A DNA stretch of 64,000 nt. Origin: CAJCJE01 sp035948315 (lineage in GTDB: Bacteria; Actinomycetota; Actinomycetes; Mycobacteriales; Pseudonocardiaceae). The stretch spans positions 124,001 through 188,000 of the forward strand of contig DASZJG010000095.1 in NCBI GenBank assembly GCA_035948315.1. Reading direction: 5' to 3'. The notes under the pieces were generated by a model, which was not told the DNA's origin, did no database searches, and was given only the letters and a program-made list of their open reading frames with translations. Numbering within the stretch: the first letter of the stretch is position 1; every line of letters begins with the position of its first letter. This document shows positions 41,564 to 49,898 of this stretch, one piece after another. The translations under genes and the position numbers were made by a program.

Positions 41564-42209
41564 GGTAGGTGAGCATCGCCAGCACCCGTCGGTTGTCGCC
41601 AGCTGATGGCGGCAGGTCCAGCTTGGCGAAGATGTTCGTGGTGTGGAAGGTGATCGCGTTGTCGGTCACGCCCAGTACGGTCGCGATCGCCGAGTTCGAC
41701 CGGCCCTGCGCGATCAGCTCCAGCACGTCGCGTTCGCGCGTCGTCAGCCGCTCGATCGGATTCCGGTTCCTTGGCTGGGTGATCAGGTGTCTGACCACCT
41801 CCGGGTCCATCACCGTGCCGCCCTCGGCGACCTGGCGCACCGCGCCCACGAAGTCGTCCACGTCGAAAACCCGGTCCTTGAGCAGATACCCGACCGAGCC
41901 GCAGCCATCGGAGAGCAGTTCCCGCGCGTACACCTGCTCGACGTACTGCGAGAGCACCAGCACCGGCAGGCCGGGCACTCGCTGCCTGGCCGTGATCGCC
42001 GCGCGCAGGCCCTCGTCGGTGAATGTCGGCGGCAGCCGTACGTCGACGACGGCCACGTCCGGTCGCTCGCGCAGCAGCGCGTCCAGCAGCGCCTCGCCGT
42101 CCGCGACCGCGGCGACCACCTCGATCCCACTGGCCACCAGCAGCCGGACCAGGCCCTCCCGCAGCAGCGCGAGATCCTCGGCTACGACAACGCGTAGGCC
42201 AGCTGACAC
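41541..42209 (-). CDS. LuxR-family (NarL-type) response regulator
   Basis: A 222-residue regulator. The receiver domain has VVVAEDLALLREGLVRLL, the phospho-acceptor aspartate in VAVVDVRLPP (about residue 54), the conserved lysine in GYLLKDRVF. The C-terminal helix-turn-helix is LTTRERDVLELIAQGRSNSAIATVLGVTDNAITFHTTNIFAKLDL. The GTG start at 42209 overlaps the end of the cognate sensor kinase gene by 28 bases. The pair would form a two-component system with an unknown signal. Confidence 0.93.
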   Translation of the reverse strand: MSAGLRVVVAEDLALLREGLVRLLVASGIEVVAAVADGEALLDALLRERPDVAVVDVRLPPTFTDEGLRAAITARQRVPGLPVLVLSQYVEQVYARELLSDGCGSVGYLLKDRVFDVDDFVGAVRQVAEGGTVMDPEVVRHLITQPRNRNPIERLTTRERDVLELIAQGRSNSAIATVLGVTDNAITFHTTNIFAKLDLPPSAGDNRRVLAMLTYLNGRASA

Positions 42210-43429
42210 GGCATCTCCATGGTCACGATGGTCGGCCCGCCGATCGGACTGGCCACGCCGACTATCCCATCGAACCCGGCGATCCGGCGCTGCACGCCGG
42301 CCAGGCCGCCGCCCTCCGGCATGGTCGCGCCGCCGCGCCCGTCATCGCCGACCATCACCCACAACCTGCCCTGGGTGTGGGTGATCCGCACCCACGCGGC
42401 CCGCGCGCCGCTGTGCTTGACCATGTTGGTCAGCACCTCGGTGAGCGCGAAGTACATCGCCGACTCGGCAGGCGCGGGCGGGCGGCCGGGTAGCTCGACG
42501 GTGAGTTCGATCGGCACCGGGCTGGCCAGCACCAGCGCTTCGGCCGCGCCGGCCAGACCGCGGTCGGCCAGGATCGGCGGGTGGATGCCGCGGACGAGTT
42601 CGCGCAACTCGGACAGGGCCAGGCCGGTCGCCTCCTTGGCCTCGGCCAGCAGTTGCTGGGCCGCGTCCGGGTCGGCCGCGAGCAGTTTCTCGGCCATGCC
42701 CAGGCTCATGCCGAGCGAGACCAGTCGAGCCTGCGCGCCGTCGTGCAGGTCCCGTTCGATCCGGCGGATCTCCGCTGCCTGCGTGTCGACCGCGTCGTCG
42801 CGCGAGCGGGTCAGCTCGGTGATCCGGGTGGCCAGCCGCACGGCCTCGGCGGGGGAGAGCAGCCAGTGCTGCAACCAGGTGTACGCACGCAGGATCGGCC
42901 TGGTCAGTACCACCAGACCGAACGCGCTGATGATCATGACGGGGATGGTGACCAGCACGCGGTGGTGGTCGACCGGGAAGTCCGGCGTGCGCGGCACCGC
43001 GTCATCCAGCGTCACTCCGGCGGCGACCAGCGTGAAGAAGGCGAAACCGGCCGGGATCGCGGTCAGGAACAGGCCCGCGCTCAGCTCGACGGTGAGCCAG
43101 CCCAGGTCGCGGCGGGTCGCCGGGTCGGACCGGAACGCCGCCAGTCGCGTCGCCGCGTTGCCGGCCGGGATTTCCGCGCGGTACGGGCGGGCGATCGGCT
43201 TGCCCATCACCTTGGCCGCCCACAGCCGGTGCAGATCGGCCGAGGTGCGCACCCAGCTCAGTGCCCAGCTGGCCGGCCAGATGCCGATGCGCAGTGGGAT
43301 CAGCAAGGTGCTGAGCGCGAGCACGAAGCCAGCGCCGCCTTCCAGCAGCACGGCCGCGAGCATCGCCAGCGACCAGCCGAACGCGCGCAGTCGGCCCGGA
43401 CCGGGTTCCTTGGTTGCCACGCCTTTCAT
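42182..43429 (-). CDS. Sensor histidine kinase (NarL-type, membrane sensor)
   Basis: A 415-residue kinase. The N-terminal half is a membrane sensor with helices at about residues 17-45, 120-150 and 165-190 (PVMIISAFGLVVLTRPILRAY). The dimerisation/phosphoacceptor domain is RRIERDLHDGAQARLVSLGMSLGMAE with the phosphorylated histidine in LHDGAQ. The ATPase domain has LTEVLTNMVKHSGARAAWVRI (N box), VGDDGRGG and EGGGLAGVQRRIAGFDG. The ATG at 43429 is chosen as start; GTG at 43420 is possible. It shares its promoter region with the divergent alpha-galactosidase gene. Confidence 0.92.
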   Translation of the reverse strand: MKGVATKEPGPGRLRAFGWSLAMLAAVLLEGGAGFVLALSTLLIPLRIGIWPASWALSWVRTSADLHRLWAAKVMGKPIARPYRAEIPAGNAATRLAAFRSDPATRRDLGWLTVELSAGLFLTAIPAGFAFFTLVAAGVTLDDAVPRTPDFPVDHHRVLVTIPVMIISAFGLVVLTRPILRAYTWLQHWLLSPAEAVRLATRITELTRSRDDAVDTQAAEIRRIERDLHDGAQARLVSLGMSLGMAEKLLAADPDAAQQLLAEAKEATGLALSELRELVRGIHPPILADRGLAGAAEALVLASPVPIELTVELPGRPPAPAESAMYFALTEVLTNMVKHSGARAAWVRITHTQGRLWVMVGDDGRGGATMPEGGGLAGVQRRIAGFDGIVGVASPIGGPTIVTMEMPCQLAYALS

Positions 43430-43490
43430 TGTCGGCGGTCGGAGCGGCCGAGTCCCTACGGCTAGGCCCACCTTGCCCGAGTTGGTTGCT

Positions 43491-43538
43491 CATTAATTAT
43501 GAATAAATATTGACATTGGGCCGACCACCCGGCAACCT
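43491..43538 (+). promoter_or_regulatory. GntR-type operator and promoter of the alpha-galactosidase gene
   Basis: CATTAATTATG (43491-43501), a near-perfect CAT-N5-ATG palindrome, is followed by AT-rich DNA, TTGACA (43510-43515), a 17-base spacer, and CAACCT (43533-43538). The same arrangement occurs at 49799-49846 before the sugar ABC genes, with 21 of 25 bases identical over the first part. The ATG at 43547 is only 8 bases from the -10 element and has no ribosome binding site, so the transcript is probably leaderless or nearly so. Confidence 0.65.
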
Positions 43539-43546
43539 CACCTGCT

Positions 43547-45661
43547 ATGTCGACACGTTGGCCAAGACTCGGATTACTCGCGGCCGCCGTGCTCGCGGGG
43601 ATCGTCGGCGTACTGCCGGCGAACGCGGCACCGGCCCATCGGGGCGATGACCAGGGCGCCCCCCACTACTACAACTCCGGCCTCGACCCGACGCCCTACA
43701 TGGGCTGGAACACCTACTACGGCCTCGGCGCACCCACCGAGGCGGCGGTCAAGAGCGTCGCCCAGTTCCTGGTGTCCAGCGGCATGGCCAAGGCAGGCTA
43801 TGACATCGTCTGGCTGGACGGCGGCTGGCAGGACACGCCGCCGCGCGACGCCAACGGCAACCTCGCCGCCGACCCCACCAAGTTCCCGGACGGCATCCCG
43901 AACCTCGTCACCTACCTGCATGGGCTCGGCCTCAAGGTCGGCATCTACACCGACGCCGGCGCCTACGACCCGGCGCACTGCGGCCTCGGCAGCGGCGGCC
44001 ACTACCAGCAGGACGCCGACCAGTTCGCCGCCTGGCAGATCGACGCGGTCAAGGTCGACTTCCTCTGCGGCATCGCCCAGAACCTCGACCCGGCCACGGT
44101 TTACGCGCAGTTCAGCGCCGCGCTGAACAACAGCGGCCGCGCGATGATCCTCAACCTCTGCGACCCGGTGACCAGCGCCTGGGGCAACTACCCGCCCAGC
44201 CAGGAGGCCGGCAACGCCTACAGCTGGGGCCCGACCATCGCCGACTCCTGGCGCACCGACACCGACATCGCCTTCGGCAACCCGACCGCCGGCGAATGGG
44301 CGGACGTGCTGCGCAACATGGATGACAACGAGGCGCACCCCGAAGCCAACGGTCCCGGCCACTACAACGACCCGGACTACCTGATCCCGATGCGCAAGCT
44401 CAGCGACGGCACCTATGAGCTGAGCCAGGAGGAGTCCACCACGCAGCTGGTGATGTGGGCCGAGATGGCCGCCCCGCTGATGGTCGGCTCCGACCCGCGC
44501 ACCCTGCCGCAGGCCATGATCGACACGCTGGACAACCCGGAGATCGTCGGCGTCGACCAGGACCCGCTGGACGTGCAGGGCGTACGCGTGGCCAGCACCA
44601 GCGTCGGCGACGTGTACAGCAAGGTGCTCACCGGCTCCGGCCAGCGCGCGGTCGTGCTGCTCAACCGCGGTGACTCGGCGGCGCCGATGACCGTCACCTT
44701 CGCCAACGCCGGCCTGTCCGGCACGGTCGCCGTCCGCGATCTGCGCGCCCGCGCCGATCTCGGCACCGCGACCGGTTCGTACACGGTCACCGTCCCGGCG
44801 CACGGCACCGCGTTCCTCAAGCTCTCCGGCACCGACCTGCTGCCCGGCACCGATCTCGGCGGCAACGCCACGGACAGCCCGGCGATCGTCCGCTTCGACG
44901 ACACGCACGGCGCCACCTTCACCCGAGGGGCCAACGGCTCCCTTGAGGAGAAGACGCTCAACGGCACCTGGGCCGCGAACTGGACCGGCCTCGGCGGCCC
45001 GACCACCGGCCAGATCCTCGGCCAGCCCGCCGCCTACGGCTCCGCGAACGGCCGGATCGACGTTTTCGTGCGCGGCACCGACAACCACGCCTACCAACGC
45101 ACCTTCAACGGCCAGAGCTGGGGACCGTGGATCTGTCTGGGTGGCAGCCTCACCGACGCGCCGACCGTCGCCTTCACCTCGCCGAGCGCCTGGATGATGG
45201 CCGCCACCGGCGCCGACGGCTCCGTCTGGCAACGCAACGCCGGCTCCGCCAACTGGAGCAGCATCGGCACGCCCAACGGCAAGCCGATCTACGGCAGGCC
45301 GAGCGCGGTCAGCGACTCGCTCGGTGCCTACGTCGCGGTGCGCGCCTCGGACGACTCGGTCTGGTGGCGCACGGTCGACACCGCCGGCAACTGGTCGGCG
45401 TGGACCGCGCTCGGCGGCGTGATCAGCGGCAGCCCGACCCTGCTCGCCACCGAGGGCCGGATCTACCTGTTCGTGCGGGCCAGCGACTACACGGTCTGGC
45501 AGATGAACTTCGTCAACCAGCAGTGGGGCAGTTGGTTCCCGCGCACCGAATTCGTCAGCGACCAGTTCACCGGCGCGCTCGGCGTTGCCGCGGGCGCCAA
45601 CGGATCGGCCTGGGTCGCCGGTCGCAACCAGGACGGACAGACCTTCGTGACTGTGCTGTAG
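43547..45661 (+). CDS. Secreted GH27 alpha-galactosidase with C-terminal propeller-like domain
   Basis: A 704-residue secreted enzyme. The signal peptide covers about residues 1-28 (LGLLAAAVLAGIVGVLPANAAPA). The GH27 barrel has PYMGWNTYYGLG, the nucleophile Asp171 in VKVDFLCG, and the acid/base Asp240 in SWRTDTDI. After a beta-sandwich domain (about 350-425) come roughly 270 residues of repeats with WTGLGG, DVFVRGTDNHAYQRTFNG, WGPWICLGG and YLFVRASDYTVWQMNF, a PLL/tectonin-like beta-propeller probably binding carbohydrate. It should release galactose from plant galactosides. A small GGGGG/CCCCC hairpin (45663-45678) separates it from the SDR gene. Confidence 0.92.
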   Translation: MSTRWPRLGLLAAAVLAGIVGVLPANAAPAHRGDDQGAPHYYNSGLDPTPYMGWNTYYGLGAPTEAAVKSVAQFLVSSGMAKAGYDIVWLDGGWQDTPPRDANGNLAADPTKFPDGIPNLVTYLHGLGLKVGIYTDAGAYDPAHCGLGSGGHYQQDADQFAAWQIDAVKVDFLCGIAQNLDPATVYAQFSAALNNSGRAMILNLCDPVTSAWGNYPPSQEAGNAYSWGPTIADSWRTDTDIAFGNPTAGEWADVLRNMDDNEAHPEANGPGHYNDPDYLIPMRKLSDGTYELSQEESTTQLVMWAEMAAPLMVGSDPRTLPQAMIDTLDNPEIVGVDQDPLDVQGVRVASTSVGDVYSKVLTGSGQRAVVLLNRGDSAAPMTVTFANAGLSGTVAVRDLRARADLGTATGSYTVTVPAHGTAFLKLSGTDLLPGTDLGGNATDSPAIVRFDDTHGATFTRGANGSLEEKTLNGTWAANWTGLGGPTTGQILGQPAAYGSANGRIDVFVRGTDNHAYQRTFNGQSWGPWICLGGSLTDAPTVAFTSPSAWMMAATGADGSVWQRNAGSANWSSIGTPNGKPIYGRPSAVSDSLGAYVAVRASDDSVWWRTVDTAGNWSAWTALGGVISGSPTLLATEGRIYLFVRASDYTVWQMNFVNQQWGSWFPRTEFVSDQFTGALGVAAGANGSAWVAGRNQDGQTFVTVL

Positions 45662-45696
45662 TGGGGGCGGAAACCCCCTACGTGAGGACGAAATCC

Positions 45697-46401
45697 GTGT
45701 CGGAGAAACGAACTGTTGTGGTCACGGGCGCGGCGTCGGGTATCGGCGCCGCGACCGCGGCAACCCTGACCGCGGCCGGTGACCGGGTGATCGCGGTCGA
45801 CCTGAGCGAGCGCGTCAAGGAAACGTCCGCGCTCGCCGTCGTCGGCGACGTGTCGTCCGAGGACTGTTGGCGCCAGGTCGTCGAGTTGGCCGGGGGAGTG
45901 GACGCGTTGGTCAGCAACGCGTACACGAAAACCCTCCGGCCGCTGGACGAAACCACTCCCGCGCAATGGCACCGCCAGATCGAGGTGAACCTCACCGCCG
46001 TCTACCTGGCCGCGCGCGCCTGCCTGCCCTCGCTGCGCGAACGCGGCGGCTCGATCGTGCTGGTGTCCTCCGTGCACGCCCGCTTCGGCCTGCCCGGCAG
46101 CGGCGCGTACGCGGCGACCAAGGGCGCGCTGGTCTCGCTCGCCCACCAGCTCGCCGTCGAGTACGCACCGAGCGTGCGGGTGAACACCGTCCTACCCGGA
46201 CCGGTGGAAACCCCCGCCTGGCGCGACGTCTCCGAGGCGGACCGGCAGCGCAGCGTCGCGGCGACCCCGCTGGCCAGGCTCGCCGACCCCGCCGAGGTCG
46301 CCTCGGTGATCGCGTTCCTGCTCTCGCCCGGTGCCTCCTACGTGACCGGCACGGAGATCGTGGTGGACGGCGGCTGGTCGGTCCAGAAGGACTCGGCATA
46401 A
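45697..46401 (+). CDS. SDR family dehydrogenase, possible galactose dehydrogenase
   Basis: A 234-residue short-chain dehydrogenase. The cofactor motif is TGAASGIGAATAATL, with VIAVDLSERV suggesting NAD preference through the aspartate. The catalytic serine is in IVLVSSVHARFG, and Tyr/Lys in GAYAATKGAL. The usual NAG motif reads NAYTKT. The C-terminus VTGTEIVVDGGWS is standard. GTG at 45697 follows GAGGA at good distance. It lies 35 bases after the alpha-galactosidase and 14 bases before galactonate dehydratase, so oxidation of galactose to galactonolactone is a reasonable guess. Confidence 0.85.
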   Translation: MSEKRTVVVTGAASGIGAATAATLTAAGDRVIAVDLSERVKETSALAVVGDVSSEDCWRQVVELAGGVDALVSNAYTKTLRPLDETTPAQWHRQIEVNLTAVYLAARACLPSLRERGGSIVLVSSVHARFGLPGSGAYAATKGALVSLAHQLAVEYAPSVRVNTVLPGPVETPAWRDVSEADRQRSVAATPLARLADPAEVASVIAFLLSPGASYVTGTEIVVDGGWSVQKDSA

Positions 46402-46415
46402 CGGAAAGGACCTGA

Positions 46416-47564
46416 ATGAAGATCACTGACGTCGAAACGTTCCTCGTCGCCCCGCGCTGGCTGTTTCTGAAGATCAGCACGGACGAGGGCGTCGTCGGCT
46501 GGGGAGAGCCAGTGGTCGAGGGGCGCGCCGAAACCGTGCGCGCAGCCGTGCACGAACTCGCCGACCTCGTGCGCGGCCAGGACCCGCTGCGCATCGAGGA
46601 GCACTGGCAGGTGTTGCGGCGCGCCGGTTTCTACCGGGGCGGCCCGGTGCTCTCCAGCGCGCTCGCCGGCTACGACCACGCGCTGTGGGACATCGCCGGC
46701 AAGGTGCGCGGCGCGCCCGTGCACGAACTGCTCGGCGGCCCGGTGCGCGACCGGGTGCGGGTGTACTCGTGGGTCGGCGGCGACCGGCCGGACCACATCG
46801 CCGAGGCCGTCGCCGACCAGGTCGAGCGCGGGTTCACCGCGGTCAAGATGAACGCGGCGGGCCCGCTCACCGCGATCGCGTCGCCCGCCGAGGCGAACGG
46901 GGTGCTGGCCAGGGCCCGCGAGGCGCGCGCGGTGCTCGGCCCGGACCGCGACCTGGCCATCGACTTCCACGGCCGCGTCTCGCCCGCCATGGCGCGACGG
47001 CTGCTGCGCATGCTGGAGGAGGTGCAGCCGATGTTCGTGGAGGAGCCGATCCTGGCCGAGACCCAGGGCGACGCGCTCGCTTCCCTGGTCGCCTGCTCCG
47101 GCGTGCCCATCGCCACCGGCGAGCGCCTCTACTCCCGCTGGGAGTTCAAACCGGCGCTGGACGCGGGCGTCGCGGTCGTGCAACCCGATCCCTCGCACGC
47201 GGGCGGCATCTCCGAGTTGCGCAGGATCGGCGCGCTGGCCGAGATCTACGGCGCCAGCCTCGCCCCGCACTGTCCACTCGGGCCGATCTCGCTCGCGGCG
47301 AGCCTTCAGGTCGCGTTCGCCACGCCGAACTTCCTGATCCAGGAACAGAGCCTGCGCATGCACTACAACGTGGGCACCGAGTTCACCGACTACCTGCTCG
47401 ACTCCTCGGCGTTCGACTTCGTCGACGGCCACGCGACCCGTCCGTCAGGCCCCGGCCTGGGCATCGAGGTCGACGAGCAGGCGGTCCGCCGGGCGGCCGA
47501 GATCGGCCACAGCTGGCGTTCCCCGGTCTGGCGCCACGAGGACGGCAGCCTGGCCGAGTGGTAG
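46416..47564 (+). CDS. dgoD: D-galactonate dehydratase
   Basis: A 382-residue enolase-superfamily enzyme that would convert D-galactonate to 2-keto-3-deoxygalactonate. It follows E. coli DgoD along its whole length: MKITDVETFLVAPRWLFLKI, RAGFYRGGPVLSSALAG, YSWVGGDRPDHIAEA, the metal ligands in LAIDFHGRVSP and MFVEEPI, ATGERLYSRWEF, the catalytic histidine in SLAPHCPLGPISLAA, and the ending WRHEDGSLAEW. ATG follows GGAAAGGACCTGA. It is the third gene of the alpha-galactosidase operon. The kinase and aldolase for the next steps are not in the window. Confidence 0.95.
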   Translation: MKITDVETFLVAPRWLFLKISTDEGVVGWGEPVVEGRAETVRAAVHELADLVRGQDPLRIEEHWQVLRRAGFYRGGPVLSSALAGYDHALWDIAGKVRGAPVHELLGGPVRDRVRVYSWVGGDRPDHIAEAVADQVERGFTAVKMNAAGPLTAIASPAEANGVLARAREARAVLGPDRDLAIDFHGRVSPAMARRLLRMLEEVQPMFVEEPILAETQGDALASLVACSGVPIATGERLYSRWEFKPALDAGVAVVQPDPSHAGGISELRRIGALAEIYGASLAPHCPLGPISLAASLQVAFATPNFLIQEQSLRMHYNVGTEFTDYLLDSSAFDFVDGHATRPSGPGLGIEVDEQAVRRAAEIGHSWRSPVWRHEDGSLAEW

Positions 47565-47567
47565 CGC

Positions 47568-48137
47568 TCAGGTCAGCTCGGTCGGCACCCGCTGGCCGAG
47601 CTTGACCGCGAGACCGGCCATCGCGCTCCAGGTGATGACCTCGGTCCCGCTGGAACTGACCACGATCACGCTGGTGCCGACGACCGCGGCGAGCAGCTTG
47701 TTCGTGCCGTTGCCGAACAGACCGGTGACGCGCTGCTCGTGCGCCCAGATCCGGGTCGAGCCCGCGAACAGGTCGACCGCGACGTCCTTCTCGCTGTGCA
47801 CCCGGACCGCGCCCTGGGTGCGCAGGCCGCGCTCCCGCATCCGCTCCAACTCGGCGTGCGCGTCCGCCATGGACACCAGCGGCGTCATCTGGGTCCAGAT
47901 CCACTGCCGCACCCCGCGGTTCTGCAACGACCGGAACGCGGTCAGGCTGCCCGCCGCGCGGGCGCGCTCGCTCCACTCGGTCGCCGGCCCCTTGGCACCG
48001 GTCGGCCAGGTCTTCTCGCTCATCTTGCGCCAGCCGGAACCCGGCAGGTCCGCGCTGGTCAGCAGCCGGGCCAGCGCGTCGCGTCTCGCGGGCGAACTCC
48101 ACAGGTTGGCTATCGTGCCGAGCCGTTCAACCACCAC
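47568..48137 (-). CDS. Hypothetical protein
   Basis: A 189-residue protein that I do not recognise. It begins VVVERLGTIANLWSSPARRDALARLLTSADLPGSGWR, has a Trp-rich middle (RQWIWTQMTPLVSMADAHAELERM) and a strand-rich C-terminal half (VHSEKDVAVDLFAGSTRIWAHEQRV, NKLLAAVVGTSVIVVSSSG). No signal peptide or membrane helix is evident. The GTG at 48137 is the best start, followed by two more valine codons; the ribosome binding site is weak. Codon use is normal for the region. It is on the opposite strand from its neighbours and may have nothing to do with galactose use. Confidence 0.6.
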   Translation of the reverse strand: MVVERLGTIANLWSSPARRDALARLLTSADLPGSGWRKMSEKTWPTGAKGPATEWSERARAAGSLTAFRSLQNRGVRQWIWTQMTPLVSMADAHAELERMRERGLRTQGAVRVHSEKDVAVDLFAGSTRIWAHEQRVTGLFGNGTNKLLAAVVGTSVIVVSSSGTEVITWSAMAGLAVKLGQRVPTELT

Positions 48138-48245
48138 CCCAGCATCGTGCCAGACGCGTGGCAGCCAGGGCGGACATGTCGATGGGCGGCCCGGCCAGGT
48201 ACGCTCCGGAGACGAATTGCCACTCTGTCTCATCGGGGAGTGCGA

Positions 48246-49031
48246 ATGGCGTCCACCACGACCGCGAACGGCCAGGAGCTGCACTACGTCGATCATGGCG
48301 GCAGCGGGCCGGTGGTCGTGCTGCTGCACAGCTTCTTCATGGACGCGACCATGTTCGCGCCACAGGTCGCGGCGTTCGGCGCGGACTACCGGCTGATCGC
48401 GGTCAACCAGCGCGGCCATGGCGACACGCCCGCCACCGGGCCCTTCGACTACTGGGACAGCGCCCGCGACGTGCTCGACGTGCTCGACCACCTGGGCATC
48501 GAACGGGCCGCGTTCGTCGGGTGCAGCCAGGGTGGTTTCGTCGCACTGCGCATCGCGCTGCTCGCGCCGGAACGCGTCATCGCGCTCGCGGCCCTGGGCA
48601 CCTCCGCCGCCGCCGAGGTGCCGGTCATGGTCACCAACTACCGGCAGATGGCCGCCAACTGGATCGATATGGGCCCGATCCTCCCGCTCGTCGACATGCT
48701 CGCCGCGATCTGCCTCGGCGGGGAACTGGACGCGACCGAGTGGAAGGCCAAGTGGCGTGCCCACCCGATCGACAACATCGACGTGCTGGTCAACGCGCTG
48801 ATCGACCGGGACGACATCGTCGGCAGGCTCGGCGAGATCGACGTGCCGGCTCTGGTCATGCATGGCTCGGCCGACCTCTGCTACCCGATGGAACGCGCCC
48901 GTGAACTCGCCGACGGGCTGCCCAAGTGCGAGGCGGCGATCATCGTCGAGGGCGGCGCGCACTTCCTCAGCCTGACCAACCCCGACGCGGTGAACACCCA
49001 CCTCGGTCCGTTCCTCCGGGCGAACGTCTAA
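48246..49031 (+). CDS. Alpha/beta hydrolase
   Basis: A 261-residue hydrolase with the classical order: VVVLLHSFFMDATMF (oxyanion region), NQRGHGDTPATGPFDYWD, the nucleophile elbow GCSQGGFVAL, the acid in VMHGSADLCYP and the histidine in EGGAHFLSL. It resembles lactonases and esterases of the 3-oxoadipate enol-lactonase type. Given the neighbouring galactonate dehydratase and GntR genes, a sugar-lactone hydrolase is possible but unproven. ATG follows GGGGAGTGCGA. The stop overlaps the convergent GntR gene by 4 bases. Confidence 0.85.
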   Translation: MASTTTANGQELHYVDHGGSGPVVVLLHSFFMDATMFAPQVAAFGADYRLIAVNQRGHGDTPATGPFDYWDSARDVLDVLDHLGIERAAFVGCSQGGFVALRIALLAPERVIALAALGTSAAAEVPVMVTNYRQMAANWIDMGPILPLVDMLAAICLGGELDATEWKAKWRAHPIDNIDVLVNALIDRDDIVGRLGEIDVPALVMHGSADLCYPMERARELADGLPKCEAAIIVEGGAHFLSLTNPDAVNTHLGPFLRANV

Positions 49032-49738
49032 CGCGAGCGCTTGCGCTTCGCGGCCACCCGCCGGAAGTCCTCGGTCGCCTTGTCCACCAACGCGCGCATG
49101 GCGCCCTCCGCGCCGTCCGCGTCGTTGTCCCGGATCGCCTCGAACACGCTGCGGTGACTGGGCACCGGGTCGTCGGCCGGATCCGCGTTGTGCACCACCT
49201 TGTCGCGCTGGGCGAGCCCGTTCGCGATCACCCGCTCCATCTCCACCAGCAGCGGATTGTGCGTGGAGCCCAGTAGCGCCCGGTGGAAGTCCAGGTCGGC
49301 CTCGACCGCGTCGGCACTGCCACTGGCCGCGGCCATCTGCCCAAGCGCCTTGTCCAAAGCGGCCAGATCCTCCTCGGTCGCCCGATCCGCGGCCAGCCGC
49401 GCGGCAGCGGGCTCGACGATCGTGCGCACCTCGGTCAGGTACTCCAGCAGTTCCAGGTCGGGCGGGCCGGCCGACTGCCAGCGCATCACGTCGCCGTCGA
49501 GCAGGTTCCACGAACTGCGCGGCCGCACGAACGTGCCGCGCTTCTGCCGGGCGTCGATCATTCCCTTGGCGGAGAGCACTTTCAGCGCCTCGCGCAGCGC
49601 GGTCAGGCTGACGTCCAGCTCCTCGCGCAGGGTGGGCAGGTCGAGCGTCGCACCCTCCGGGACCTCGCCGGACAGGATGCGCATCGCGAGCGCCTGCACG
49701 GTCTGTCCATGCACCCCACGCAGCTGGTAGTCAGCCAC
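49028..49738 (-). CDS. GntR/FCD family regulator of the galactoside locus (DgoR-like)
   Basis: A 236-residue regulator. The N-terminal winged helix is VQALAMRILSGEVPEGATLDLPTLREELDVSLTALREALKVLSAKGMIDARQKRGTFVRP. The C-terminal FCD domain has LTEVRTIVEPAAARLAADRA, the metal-binding residues in DLDFHRALLGSTHN and HRSVFEAIRDNDADGAEGAMRALV. GTG at 49738 is preferred because GGGGAGGGATCG precedes it; ATG at 49756 is the alternative. E. coli DgoR, which controls galactonate genes, is of the same family. Its likely sites are the matched promoters at 43491 and 49799. Confidence 0.92.
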   Translation of the reverse strand: MADYQLRGVHGQTVQALAMRILSGEVPEGATLDLPTLREELDVSLTALREALKVLSAKGMIDARQKRGTFVRPRSSWNLLDGDVMRWQSAGPPDLELLEYLTEVRTIVEPAAARLAADRATEEDLAALDKALGQMAAASGSADAVEADLDFHRALLGSTHNPLLVEMERVIANGLAQRDKVVHNADPADDPVPSHRSVFEAIRDNDADGAEGAMRALVDKATEDFRRVAAKRKRSR

Positions 49739-49798
49739 CGATCCCTCCCCGGTCATGAAGTCACCAGTATGCCGCCTCCGCGTTGGCGGTCGTTGGAT

Positions 49799-49846
49799 CA
49801 TAATTTATGAATACATCTTGACAGCGGCCGGGCGACGTTGCAACCT
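49799..49846 (+). promoter_or_regulatory. GntR-type operator and promoter of the sugar ABC operon
   Basis: CATAATTTATG (49799-49809) is a perfect CATAA-T-TTATG palindrome. It is followed by TTGACA (49818-49823), a 17-base spacer and CAACCT (49841-49846), the same layout as the alpha-galactosidase promoter at 43491. It lies between the divergent GntR gene and the substrate-binding protein gene, so it may also mediate autoregulation. Confidence 0.68.
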
Positions 49847-49898
49847 TCCTCACATTCGCCCAAGCCTTGCGCAGTGCCGCAGACAAGGAGACCAGCTG

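Noticed and set aside
45663..45678. GGGGG/CCCCC hairpin after the alpha-galactosidase as a transcription terminator
   Set aside because: Only 5 pairs with no U-tract, and the SDR and galactonate dehydratase genes follow closely; more likely a weak intercistronic structure.
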